This document shows, piece after piece, positions 23,001 to 29,443 of a stretch of DNA of 29,443 bases. Source of the stretch: Apostichopus parvimensis (Eukaryota > Echinodermata > Holothuroidea > Aspidochirotida > Stichopodidae); assembly GCA_000934455.1 (NCBI GenBank), contig KN886762.1, forward strand, positions 8,921 through 38,363, read 5' to 3'. The notes beneath the pieces were generated by a model. The model was given only the letters and a program-made list of their open reading frames with translations. It was not told the DNA's origin and searched no databases. A program made the position numbers and the translations under genes. Position 1 is the first letter of the stretch; every line of letters begins with the position of its first letter.

Positions 23001-26000
23001 CTTCATGACAGGAAAACAGAATCAGAAAGATGACGATTTGAAATGGATACAAACGAAGAGCAAGCCTACAAAATTGAGAAAAAAAAACCCTTTCCGAACA
23101 GCGATCACTTGATCAGGACAATAAACCGAAGGAGAAAGACAAATAAAGGGAACTTGCATTAACGTCTCTTTCTTTTGCGATCACTTGATCAGGACAAACA
23201 AACAGAGGAAAAAGACAAACAAAGAAATTGCATGTAACGGCTCTTTCTTTAGTGACCACGTGATTAGGACAATAAAAGAGAGGAGCAAGACAAACAAAGG
23301 GAAACTTGCATGCAACGTCTCTTTCTTTAGTGATCACTTGATCAGTACACTAGACCAGAGATCAAAGACAAACAAAGGGAACTCGCATGCAACGTCTCTT
23401 TCTTTAGTGATCACGTGATCAGGACAAAAAAACAGAGGAGAAAGATAACCACATGATATTTATATTTTATATAGGTATAAAATGAATTCTTATAACATTT
23501 ATGGCAATTTCTCCCTTTTGTATAGATAATATGGTACCATTGGATCGTACGCCAGCCGTAGAGCTTGGCCTAACTGCTGTCGCCTACATTGTCTTGTGCT
23601 CGTTGGCCAGTTTGGGAATATTACTGGCTATTTTCTTTCTAACTTTCAACGTATTGGCTCGAAAACATCGGTGAGTTTACTCTTTAAATTGATGAAAAGT
23701 TAAAAAGAAAACAAAGTGACAGGATTTCTATGAATAGTTAGGCATAGTCTGCTGAGGACTTTACACGATTGGCTGAGGATTTGACTGATCTAGTTGGGAT
23801 TAGTGTGGTAGCGTCTTTTTTCCACACTGAAAACAAGTCCTGTCTGATGGTGTTCACTGTATCAATGAACAGAAACAAATTCAAGAAAAAACCGAAGAAA
23901 AGGAAAGAAAGTATGAGTTGCCATATCTTCTCCCTTTTGGTAGAATTTTGTTTTCTAACATGAATTTCTTTTTGCATTTTTTAAGCTTTGTTAAACTGTC
24001 CAGTCCTCGCCTCAACAATCTTATCGTGATTGGCTGTATTATGATATATCTATCGATATGTGTCATTGGATCAGAAATTGTCAGCGGGGACGGAGAAAGA
24101 AAGTTATTTCCTGGTTTTTGTATGGTAAGTCAACATTAAATTTCATATAATTTCGTAAGACCTTATCCATTGTTTTAAGTTTTCATGTAAAAATTCAAGC
24201 AATACTTTACAACCATCACCTGAAAGGATATTTGGTCTTGCGTAATATTGATATAAAATTGACCAGAATAAACACTGATATCTCACTACGAGAACACAAC
24301 CACGAAATTGACCATAACTCTATAATTTATCACGTACATCTGCCACCTTTTCAACTAATCATGTAGATTTAGCACAAAACCAATATTACGGCATTAGTTC
24401 GAATGTATAACTAAAGTAATCAATTGATAAATACAATCTTAATAAGGATGGAATTACATAAGAGAGCAGCGTCAATGCTCACCCCTTCCCGCTATGCAAA
24501 ACGAAAATAAAAACAAGATGACAATCCATTGCGTTGCATATCTCATCGCCAGCAAACACTGATTTCGAATGATAATAAAATATCATTAGCTACGCAACTT
24601 GGCAGTAGTATGAACGTGCCACTTGACATTTCCATTATACCTGTCAGTGAAGGTTGTATGTCAATACAAGGTTTCCCCTTGGAATAAAAAAATAAATCGA
24701 GCTAAAAATATACATTTGACCTTTAACCAGGTAACCTTTGACCTCGGTTCCCGTGGCAACCGCATATTTTGATAGTACTTGACATTCACTTGACGTTCAC
24801 TTTTACTTTCTTTTGGAATGCACGATCGTTAACTGGTAAACCTGTACTCACGTTGTTCGTATTACGTTCATCTGGCTCAAATGACTACTAGCCTTCGTAT
24901 TGACTCAAGAGAGGCTTATATTATACGGTACGTATGTACGCTGTTGATTTAATGTTGACCAGAACCTCTACAAATTGATCCCACAGCTTAGAATCTGGCT
25001 CCTTTCTATCGGCTTCGTTCTTGGCTTTGGAACCATATTCAGTAAAACGTGGAGGGTTTATAAGGTCGCTAACACTAATGGAGGAGCAAAACGAACGGTA
25101 AGAAACCATTTGACATGTCATAGGAAGTTGACAGTTTGAAGTCGTACCCCCGACAGTTGGATTATGCCATATTATATACTGTAAATCTATTCCGTATAAA
25201 TACATATACCACGATGATGCCTCAGAGGGAGACGAGCGTTGTATAAGCGGGCCGATTAGAACTATTTGTACTTGTGAACTGTTTATATTAAATATATTTT
25301 TTTTACAGGAATACTTATAATCCATCGTATGTGTATGGTAATGGCTGTTTTACCATATTTTTAAACTCTGAACCCAAAAGACAAATATATTCGGAAATAA
25401 CTACTAACTTAGAAGCACAAAGATATGGACAACAAGTTCCAACTTTAAAAAAAATCTTCCTTACATCGGAGAAGATTCAGATAAATAATTGTTTACCCAA
25501 ATGTACATGCAAGTCAGATACAGAGGTAATGAGAGGGGCCCAAGTCGGACCCCGTGGACAATATTGCCACCTGTCCAACCAGACCAGGCCACATATTTTT
25601 GAATTCCTGTAATCTGTTATCCTGAACAGAAACTTTTAGGCGGTAAAAGACTCCAAATCCACATCCCGATGAATTCGTTACTATATGATAGTCTACTGTA
25701 TGTGCATAGTGTCTTTCATTTCTTTATCATTTCTCCACAACTTTCTCTACCTTTATTAATATATTATATAATACAACTGTCAAAACATGTGCTATTTAAA
25801 AGAGTCTACTTAAAAATATATATATATTAAAAAATTGATGGATATTTTTCATAGATCAAGTCCGTAACTTAAGTTCATCTTTCCTTGTGAAGCTTTATAC
25901 GTTTGCAATGAAGTTAGGTGGTCAGATTTCTCTTTTGTAATAAGCGGCAGTTACCTTTTCAATATTTTCCAGATCATAAAAGATTCAGAGCTGTTTGTAA

Positions 26001-28951
26001 TGGTCGGCATCTTTCTCCTGGTCGACTTCATTATTCTACTTTTGTGGCAAGTGCTGGACCCATTACGTCATCAGAGAACTGTAAGTTTTAAAGATATTTT
26101 TAAATGAATATTACACGTTTCATACTACATGATTGTGTGCAACCCCTTTGTACATCCCCAAAAATCATTAACCTAAAGTTCACTATAAACTATATCACTT
26201 TCCAAATACAAAACAAAACGGTTTGCCAGTATCATTTCTCTATTCCTTGAATTGAAACTGTCATTTTTCTCATATTCTTTTCATATATCGTATTTTTTTA
26301 TTTGAATTTTTTATTTTTGTTTTCGTAATTTCGTTGACAATTTAACATCACAGTACGTGAACCTTACTATATGAGTTCCAGATGACTCTTTTTATCCACG
26401 TGAAATATCTACAGAATGCTAGGTAAAAACAAGTAGCGACTCTGTGGACTCCGTTATGATGATTGTTAGCCTGCACGACGTGTTGGTATTTATTTACATA
26501 GTTTAGTTATGAATAAAAAAATTGTACAGTTGCCCTGTTACATTAAGGTTGCACGGTTCTTAACTGTCAATACACACTGTACTAATTTATTCCAACATGA
26601 ATGAACATCATACCAATTTACCCAGGTTTGTTGCGATATATGACTTTGTACCACAACAAAATGAGTTGCGATCAGTGAACAATAACAAAAAAAATAATAT
26701 TCATAAATAACATAAATAAAGCAATGATTTGTTGGATAGTAATGTATAAAATTGAGTGTTACAGCATGCTAAATGCGAACAACTCATTAAGTCACTTATA
26801 CTGAAGAGATTGAAATCATTCCTCCCCTCCCCCTTCCCCTCCCCACACACACCCGTTTCTCTCTTCGTTATGGTTCTGTGCTCTGCAGATCTTTTGCCTT
26901 TTCATGTCTATTTTGATACTTCCGTTTCAGAATCTGGATTTCGGTCATTACATTCATACTTGCAATTGCGAACATGTTACCGTATGGACCGGTGTATTAG
27001 CCGTCTACAAGGGCTTAATTCTTATTTTCGGGGTTTTTCTTGCTTGGCAGACGAGACGAGTAAGTAGTCTTCTTGTCACTTTCTCTTGTTGTTGTTGGGT
27101 TTTTTTTTTGGAAAAGAGCAACGGATTTATACTGGCTTGAGATTCGAATTCTTGTGCATTGTACGAGCCGAGGTTGTCCCTATCCTAATAAGGACTGCTT
27201 TGTTCCAATTCGAGTATTAATTGATCCTCTTGGTAAAGGCAAAGTCAAACAACTTCCTAAACCAATTTTGGTACATTTCCGATTTGATTTGAAAAAATAA
27301 AATAACTACCATTAAAATTTTATATTTCATTAGCTGGATGTACTGCTTACATTATCGATAATAATATAAAAAAAGGTTACCGATTTTCTGTGTTTCGTTA
27401 TTAATTATAATTAATGTCTATGAAAACTGTCTGGGTGACGAAAAAAATCTTAAATATGAATTTTAACCACTTCAGATACGCGACTGATGCTTAACGGTGA
27501 CGTCATATTGTGAATAATGAATATCGAATGATTCCTGATAATCAATTGATTAATTGTAATTTTGATTTGAGTAATATTCAGTAGGTTTGGCGAAAATATA
27601 AGAACAAAAAAGGTGGCTTAATGTAAATAAGCTGTTTAAATACACGATAGGATAGTCACAACTGAGGAAGACATGCTGTCTATATATAAGTGTGATTTTT
27701 AAGTAGAATAATCCTTATATAGAAATTCTCCATTGACTTATATGCTATATCGTCTACTAAAAGGGTTCACCACGCTACACTTCAATGGATGGCTAAAGCT
27801 TTTGATGGCACCTTAAGTTTACCGTATCGTGACCATGCACGCAGACTTCTTTATACGTTGGTAATAATAAGTAATATAAATCCATTTTACTCATCGGTAA
27901 ACAAATTCCTATCCTAGTAATTGAAGCTATAAAGTGGTCTAAAAATTGCTTCAATTGACTCAATTTCCGCACCTCATGTACATCCAAGCATGTTCTTAAA
28001 CATTCAAGTGGCAAAAAGAAAACAAAAACATAAAAAACAAATTCTGTTTGTTAACATATCTGAAACAATGTTCTCCTGTCGCTTCCAGACGGGAGAATTA
28101 ACAAAAGGACGGATTAATATATCGACTCTAACTTTGCATATGTCGCGTGCCAACTAAAATATATCGACCCCTTTTGCAACATATGTAACACTGATGTAAC
28201 TATTTTGAACATTGTTTCTCGTTTGGTTTTCCTTCCGACACAGGTGACTATACCGGCCCTGAATGACAGCAAACTAATCGGCATCTGTGTGTACAACACG
28301 ACATTACTCTGCATCATTGGTTTTAGTATTTCCCTGGCGTTTCCAGAGCAACCCTCTTTCCAATTTATTCTATTATCAGCTATCCAAACCTTCTGTGCAA
28401 CATTCGTACTCCTCGTCATCTTTGTCCCAAAGGTAAACTTGTTATGATTTTTTTCAGCACTGCTTTTCATTGAAAATGTAGGTGTAGGAAGAGGGGGTGG
28501 GGTGGGATTTTAAAGTCCCTGTATAATTTAAGTATAGGAGATGAACCTTTATGAACGGGTCAGAGGGTGTGGGGGGGGGGGGATATAGGTATGATCCTGG
28601 GGTCGCTGAATCCGACTGTCATGTTGGGAGTGTGGGGTCCTCCCCCAGATAGAAAACAAAAAGAAGACGTCAAATTGTGCACTCTGAGGCAACGCTCATA
28701 GCAGTGGTATAATTCTTCCACGTCTGAATGCAAAACATTCCCCCTACTGAACCCCCTCCCCTCCCCGACTGGGAATGGGAGGTGGATGCTCCTTGCACAT
28801 GCTTGGCATGCCATTTTCATGCAAGTGACTCTTGCGTTTCTGGAATATTAAAAGAGAACAATAAGAAAATATTTCCCTTTTTTCTTTTCAGGTAGTATTC
28901 GTGTACAAATTTCCGAATGCGGATAGACGGATATCAACGAGTAGTACCCCG
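13750..28951 (+). CDS. GABA-B receptor subunit 2-like class C GPCR with an inserted C-type lectin domain (18 exons, 3' incomplete)
   Basis: Spliced coding sequence of 887 codons in 18 exons, each with AG/GT borders and matching phases: 13750-14070, 14637-14774, 15272-15442, 16534-16638, 17451-17516, 18035-18235, 19153-19407, 20582-20642, 21206-21389, 22314-22504, 22810-22896, 23526-23670, 23986-24124, 24987-25097, 25973-26080, 26931-27059, 28244-28432, 28892-28951. Order: signal peptide (about 1-25), Venus flytrap (about 50-440 and 565-600), C-type lectin-like domain (442-561), seven helices (about 609-865), start of the tail. Signatures closest to GABA-B subunit 2 are DKKRYP, WIIPGWY, IIKD, WQVLDPLR and IPALNDSK. 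In the known family, subunit 2 couples to Gi/o and dimerises with the GABA-binding subunit 1 at the plasma membrane. The lectin insert is not part of the described family. The tail, any coiled coil and the stop codon lie outside the window. The splice model is inferred; no transcript was available. Confidence 0.88.
14637..14774 (+). CDS. Exon 2: flytrap, first disulfide pair
   Basis: Residues 108-153, phase 0-0. It begins at ACGCAG|TGT and ends at ACG|GTGAGT. It contains Cys108 and Cys135 (GPACST), which match the first conserved disulfide of GABA-B flytraps, and the loop where subunit 1 places its agonist serine. The 497 bp intron after it is AT-rich with nothing recognisable. Confidence 0.85.
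15272..15442 (+). CDS. Exon 3: flytrap segment with the DKKRYP signature
   Basis: Residues 154-210, phase 0-0 (TTCGTTAG|ATG to TCG|GTAGGA). The run SYSAASPTLSDKKRYPNFLR is strongly like GABA-B subunit 2, and a sequon (NWTR) follows. The ATG at the exon start is internal, not a start codon. The 1,091 bp intron 3 contains a GT-rich stretch (15655-15682), an 11-G run (15748-15758) and a G-rich patch (16216-16268), without coding signal. Confidence 0.86.
16534..16638 (+). CDS. Exon 4: flytrap, lobe-crossing segment
   Basis: Residues 211-245, phase 0-0 (GTGACAG|ACT to AAG|GTAAGA). It reads TNNHFFEIL, then ITIAVSEVINEVPTDRQFQD, matching the position of the family segment between the first helix pair and the strand of exon 5. 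The sequence alone is weakly conserved, so the assignment rests on the compatible frame, good splice sites and position. The 812 bp intron 4 has a 13-G run (17010-17022) and a GC-rich patch (17250-17300). Confidence 0.75.
17451..17516 (+). CDS. Exon 5: short flytrap exon with conserved cysteine
   Basis: Residues 246-267, 66 bp, phase 0-0 (CCCTTTAG|GAT to GGG|GTGAGT). DEDLRIFVLLAFEDLAVEIF corresponds to the family strand and helix ending in VFC. Cys266 is the first half of the second flytrap disulfide. The exon is too short for ORF-based detection and is found by homology and splice sites. Confidence 0.82.
17624..17938. repeat. Direct repeat, copy 1 (intron 5)
   Basis: About 315 bp that recur at 18549-18863. 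Shared landmarks are GGAGGCACGTGCCTTCTTCC, GAAATTAATGAAGGCCAATG, AACGGAGAGTAGGCCGG and TCAGGGCCCAGGCA. It has no coding capacity, and its ends give no clear terminal inverted repeat or target-site duplication. Likely a dispersed non-autonomous element or a local duplication. Confidence 0.9.
18035..18235 (+). CDS. Exon 6: flytrap segment with WIIPGWY
   Basis: Residues 268-334, phase 0-0 (CTGTTCAG|ATT to ATT|GTAAGT). IYKNRLYGKGYAWIIPGWYS is a near-diagnostic GABA-B subunit 2 stretch. The second disulfide cysteine follows (VTGCTNEE), then the helix ETAVFESMYIGME. The exon is bracketed by two copies of a 315 bp direct repeat in introns 5 and 6. Confidence 0.9.
18549..18863. repeat. Direct repeat, copy 2 (intron 6)
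   Basis: Second copy of the element at 17624-17938, same orientation. It differs by a small deletion in the TCATCACATTACC region, by longer G and C runs (near 18796 and 18847) and by scattered substitutions. Exon 6 lies between the two copies. Confidence 0.9.
19153..19407 (+). CDS. Exon 7: flytrap, C-terminal lobe helices
   Basis: Residues 335-419, phase 0-0 (CTTTCCAG|CAA to ACC|GTAAGT). Conserved pieces are GYDALLAVALSFNQ, the LEDFTYNDKEIG linker and SSSNFLGVT, all in family order, with one sequon (NQSV). The 1,174 bp intron 7 holds a hairpin (19975-20000) and two related copies of a roughly 100 bp sequence. Confidence 0.9.
19975..20000. repeat. Perfect 10 bp hairpin in intron 7
   Basis: ATATACGGTA, a 6 nt loop CTTACA, then TACCGTATAT: a perfect inverted repeat. 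Possibly the end of a small element; no function is inferred. Confidence 0.6.
19975..20375. repeat. Two related roughly 100 bp copies in intron 7
   Basis: GTTGATATAC ... ATAAATGCGTCGGTCAGT ... AATATTCCAGACT (about 19971-20081) is echoed by GTTGATATAC ... CTAAATGCGTATGTCGGT ... AACATTCCAGACT (about 20280-20372). An old local duplication, clearly diverged. Confidence 0.6.
20582..20642 (+). CDS. Exon 8: flytrap strand ending in QQLQ, phase-1 border
   Basis: Twenty codons plus one base (residues 420-440). GPVSFSAGDREGPITIQQLQ matches the family strand pair that ends in ...QFQ or ...QLQ. The donor is CAA G|GTAATC, leaving phase 1. In ordinary GABA-B receptors the next residues are the last flytrap strands. 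Here the next exon is the lectin cassette, while those strands reappear in exon 11. Confidence 0.87.
21206..21389 (+). CDS. Exon 9: N-terminal half of the C-type lectin-like domain
   Basis: 184 bp, phase 1 start (TTATCAG|GC) and phase 2 end (TG|GTAAGT), residues 440-501. It has the long-form N-terminal hairpin (Cys442, Cys453), then the first helix WKDASQYC with Cys470, then a second helix beginning SNEEYKFIGSQ. The split Trp codon at the border leads into the WIGL-type motif. The 924 bp intron 9 shows only A-rich (21778-21804) and CCCAT (22171-22190) low complexity. Confidence 0.9.
22314..22504 (+). CDS. Exon 10: C-terminal half of the C-type lectin-like domain
   Basis: 191 bp, phase 2 start (CTCAAG|GT) and phase 1 end (CCA G|GTTTGA), residues 501-565. 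WYIGLTYEE is the WIGL core motif. Then come WVDTTRNASW with a sequon, DLCYVW (Cys537), WRPIDC (Cys552) and the terminal RPFICKM (Cys560). With exon 9 this gives the canonical six cysteines. The calcium/sugar motifs EPN or QPD and WND are absent: there is only a short GFDEG loop, and WRP stands in place of WND. Confidence 0.9.
22810..22896 (+). CDS. Exon 11: last flytrap strands after the lectin insert
   Basis: 87 bp, phase 1-1 (ACCTTCAG|AT to CAC G|GTTAGT), residues 565-594. FEEKAIVTVSS, NGSLD and GEFMWHG align with the family strands written as REVKVGEYN... and IRFQG in subunit 2, so the flytrap resumes after the insert. One sequon (NGSL). Intron 11 (629 bp) carries the 77 bp minisatellite. 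Confidence 0.82.
23101..23448. repeat. 77 bp minisatellite in intron 11
   Basis: Between four and five units begin at 23101, 23177, 23252, 23330 and 23407 (period 75-78 bp). Each has a GATCAC(T/G)TGATCAGGACA core, a purine-rich AGAGGA(G/A)AAAGACAAACAAA part and an AACGTCTCTTTCTTTAGTGA part. The open frames on both strands through the array are products of the repetition, not genes. Confidence 0.93.
23526..23670 (+). CDS. Exon 12: stalk and transmembrane helix 1
   Basis: 145 bp, phase 1 start and phase 2 end, residues 594-642. A short linker (DNMVPLDRT) joins the flytrap directly to helix 1 (about 609-634, rich in L, A, I and F). There is no cysteine-rich domain, as is characteristic of GABA-B receptors among class C GPCRs. 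It ends in basic ARKH before intracellular loop 1. The 315 bp intron 12 holds nothing recognisable. Confidence 0.88.
23986..24124 (+). CDS. Exon 13: intracellular loop 1, helix 2, extracellular loop 1
   Basis: 139 bp, phase 2-0 (TTTTAAG|C to ATG|GTAAGT), residues 642-688. VKLSSPRLNNLIVIGC is the GABA-B loop 1/helix 2 signature. Cys687 in FPGFCM is the helix 3 cysteine that pairs with extracellular loop 2 in this family. The 862 bp intron 13 shows no other feature. Confidence 0.9.
24987..25097 (+). CDS. Exon 14: helix 3 and intracellular loop 2
   Basis: 111 bp, phase 0-0 (CCCACAG|CTT to ACG|GTAAGA), residues 689-725. LRIWLLSIGFVLGFGTIFSK followed by TWRV matches the family helix 3, and a basic loop 2 ending AKRT follows. 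The 875 bp intron 14 has an AT repeat near 25815 and nothing else recognised. Confidence 0.9.
25973..26080 (+). CDS. Exon 15: helix 4
   Basis: 108 bp, phase 0-0 (TTTTCCAG|ATC to ACT|GTAAGT), residues 726-761. IIKDSELFVMVGIFLLVDFI is almost the GABA-B subunit 2 helix 4 entry, and the exon ends with WQVLDPLRHQRT at the extracellular side. The 850 bp intron 15 has a pyrimidine-rich stretch (26820-26852) upstream of the acceptor. A small missed exon here cannot be ruled out. Confidence 0.9.
26931..27059 (+). CDS. Exon 16: extracellular loop 2 and helix 5
   Basis: 129 bp, phase 0-0 (CGTTTCAG|AAT to CGA|GTAAGT), residues 762-804. It holds the loop 2 cysteine (Cys772 or Cys774), then VTVWTGVLAVYKGLILIFG and FLAWQTRR, the helix 5/loop 3 signature. 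Loop 2 is roughly ten residues shorter than I recall for vertebrate subunit 2. The 1,184 bp intron 16 shows no recognisable feature. Confidence 0.88.
28244..28432 (+). CDS. Exon 17: intracellular loop 3, helices 6 and 7
   Basis: 189 bp, phase 0-0 (GACACAG|GTG to AAG|GTAAAC), residues 805-867. VTIPALNDSKLIG is essentially the subunit 2 loop 3 and helix 6 entry, the region known to be needed for G-protein activation in that subunit. Helices 6 and 7 follow, ending in the conserved FVPK. Intron 17 (459 bp) contains a 12-G run (28571-28582). Confidence 0.92.
28892..28951 (+). CDS. Exon 18: start of the cytoplasmic tail
   Basis: 60 bp, phase 0-0 (CTTTTCAG|GTA to CCG|GTATGT), residues 868-887. It reads VVFVYKFPNADRRISTSSTP, corresponding to the membrane-proximal tail after helix 7. 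The donor is the first unit of a GTAT microsatellite. The remaining tail exons and stop codon are beyond the window. No convincing further exon is seen in 28952-29443. Confidence 0.78.
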
Positions 28952-28995
28952 GTATGTATGTGTGTATGTATGTATGTATGTATGTATGTATATAT
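28952..28995 (+). repeat. (GTAT)n microsatellite at the exon 18 donor
   Basis: GTATGTATGTGTGTATGTAT and continuing, about ten 4 bp units. The first unit is the 5' splice site of exon 18, and several further units also match the donor consensus GTATGT. Confidence 0.9.
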
Positions 28996-29284
28996 GACTC
29001 TGCGCTTCACAGTCTTCTGTTAATCATTTAGCAGGTTCTTGCAAATTGGTTGCCAGTTTGTAACGAGAGTAAGAAACTCAGGGGCGTAGCCATGTAGGAA
29101 GGGGTCCCACGGGCCAGGTTCCCCTCTTTCCGAATTTTTAAAGTTAGCTGCAAACAAAATTTTTTCAAGACAATGCACACTACAAAATAGATAAATCTAG
29201 CATGCTTCAATCGCTGGTAATTTTCATCCTTTTTCCGATAGTGTTCTTACGATTAACCGCTATTTCTTTTGTAACCTAATTTAA

Positions 29285-29443
29285 ATACCCCCCGGGTGAT
29301 TTCTCCCGGAGCTCCTTTGCCAAGAAACCCTCAGTCTCTTAGATTCACATTTAACGTCCATGATTATGAATTGTCAATTGTCAACAACTCTGTAACTGGA
29401 CGACATACATTAATCTTTGAGTGACTCGAACCGGGGACCTTAT
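29285..29443 (-). mobile_element. Possible tRNA-derived SINE, cut by the window end
   Basis: On the minus strand, 29423-29432 reads GGTTCGAGTC, a good match to the RNA polymerase III B box, preceded by ATAAGGTCCCC. Downstream on that strand comes non-tRNA sequence with AGACTGAGGGTTTCTTGGC and a GGGAG...CCCGGG-rich portion (29288-29340). The A box would lie outside the window, so a SINE and a true tRNA gene cannot be separated. The continuation does not look like a tRNA 3' end. Confidence 0.4.

Noticed and set aside
23113-23418. Open frames on both strands with repeated protein motifs (such as KTNKE and KERDV)
   Set aside because: They arise from the 77 bp minisatellite, whose period leaves frames open by chance. 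The repeated peptides are not a protein domain.
24921-25325. 134-codon open frame on the minus strand
   Set aside because: It overlaps exon 14 of the receptor in antisense, has no recognisable motif, and the plus strand is clearly coding with proper splice sites.
28114-28470. 118-codon minus-strand open frame
   Set aside because: It is the antisense of exon 17. The plus strand carries the conserved IPALNDSK and FVPK motifs.
1-29443. CRISPR arrays, bacterial operons or ribosome binding sites
   Set aside because: The window is plainly eukaryotic (spliced GPCR gene, LINEs). The tandem arrays have no repeat-spacer structure.

Overview
This is a 29.4 kb piece of an AT-rich, intron-rich animal genome. 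GT-AG introns of roughly 0.3-1.2 kb, many simple repeats, non-LTR retrotransposon debris and an N-filled assembly gap point to a marine invertebrate. A non-vertebrate deuterostome such as an echinoderm is my guess, but nothing here fixes the species.

Left part (1-13700): no intact gene is visible. It holds two broken, 5'-truncated reverse-transcriptase fragments from different LINEs (about 867-1613 and 10280-11160). It also holds an array of about 215 bp tandem units (5420-6460), a larger higher-order repeat of about 880 bp (6461-7900), and an about 810 bp segment present twice on either side of an 82-N gap (12016-12097). That last pair looks like two alleles assembled in tandem.

Right part (13750 to the window end): one large plus-strand gene, of which 18 coding exons (887 codons, all splice phases compatible) can be read. 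It encodes a signal peptide, a GABA-B type Venus flytrap domain, a seven-helix class C GPCR domain most like GABA-B receptor subunit 2, and the first residues of the cytoplasmic tail. The tail and stop codon lie beyond the window.

The exceptional point is that two exons (21206-21389 and 22314-22504) encode a complete six-cysteine C-type lectin-like domain. It is spliced in frame into the flytrap, between its conserved ...QQLQ strand end and the last strands before helix 1. The cassette is flanked by phase-1 introns, and skipping it would restore a normal GABA-B junction in frame. I know of no described GABA-B receptor with a lectin domain, so this is the candidate new architecture here. The receptor would be a surface GPCR, probably an obligate dimer, with an added binding or adhesion module. 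The lectin lacks the usual calcium/sugar motifs, so its ligand is more likely a protein or a non-canonical one.

The introns carry secondary features: a 77 bp minisatellite with a palindromic core in intron 11, a 315 bp direct repeat on both sides of exon 6, and a (GTAT)n microsatellite that forms the donor of exon 18. A tRNA-like B box lies on the minus strand at the window end.
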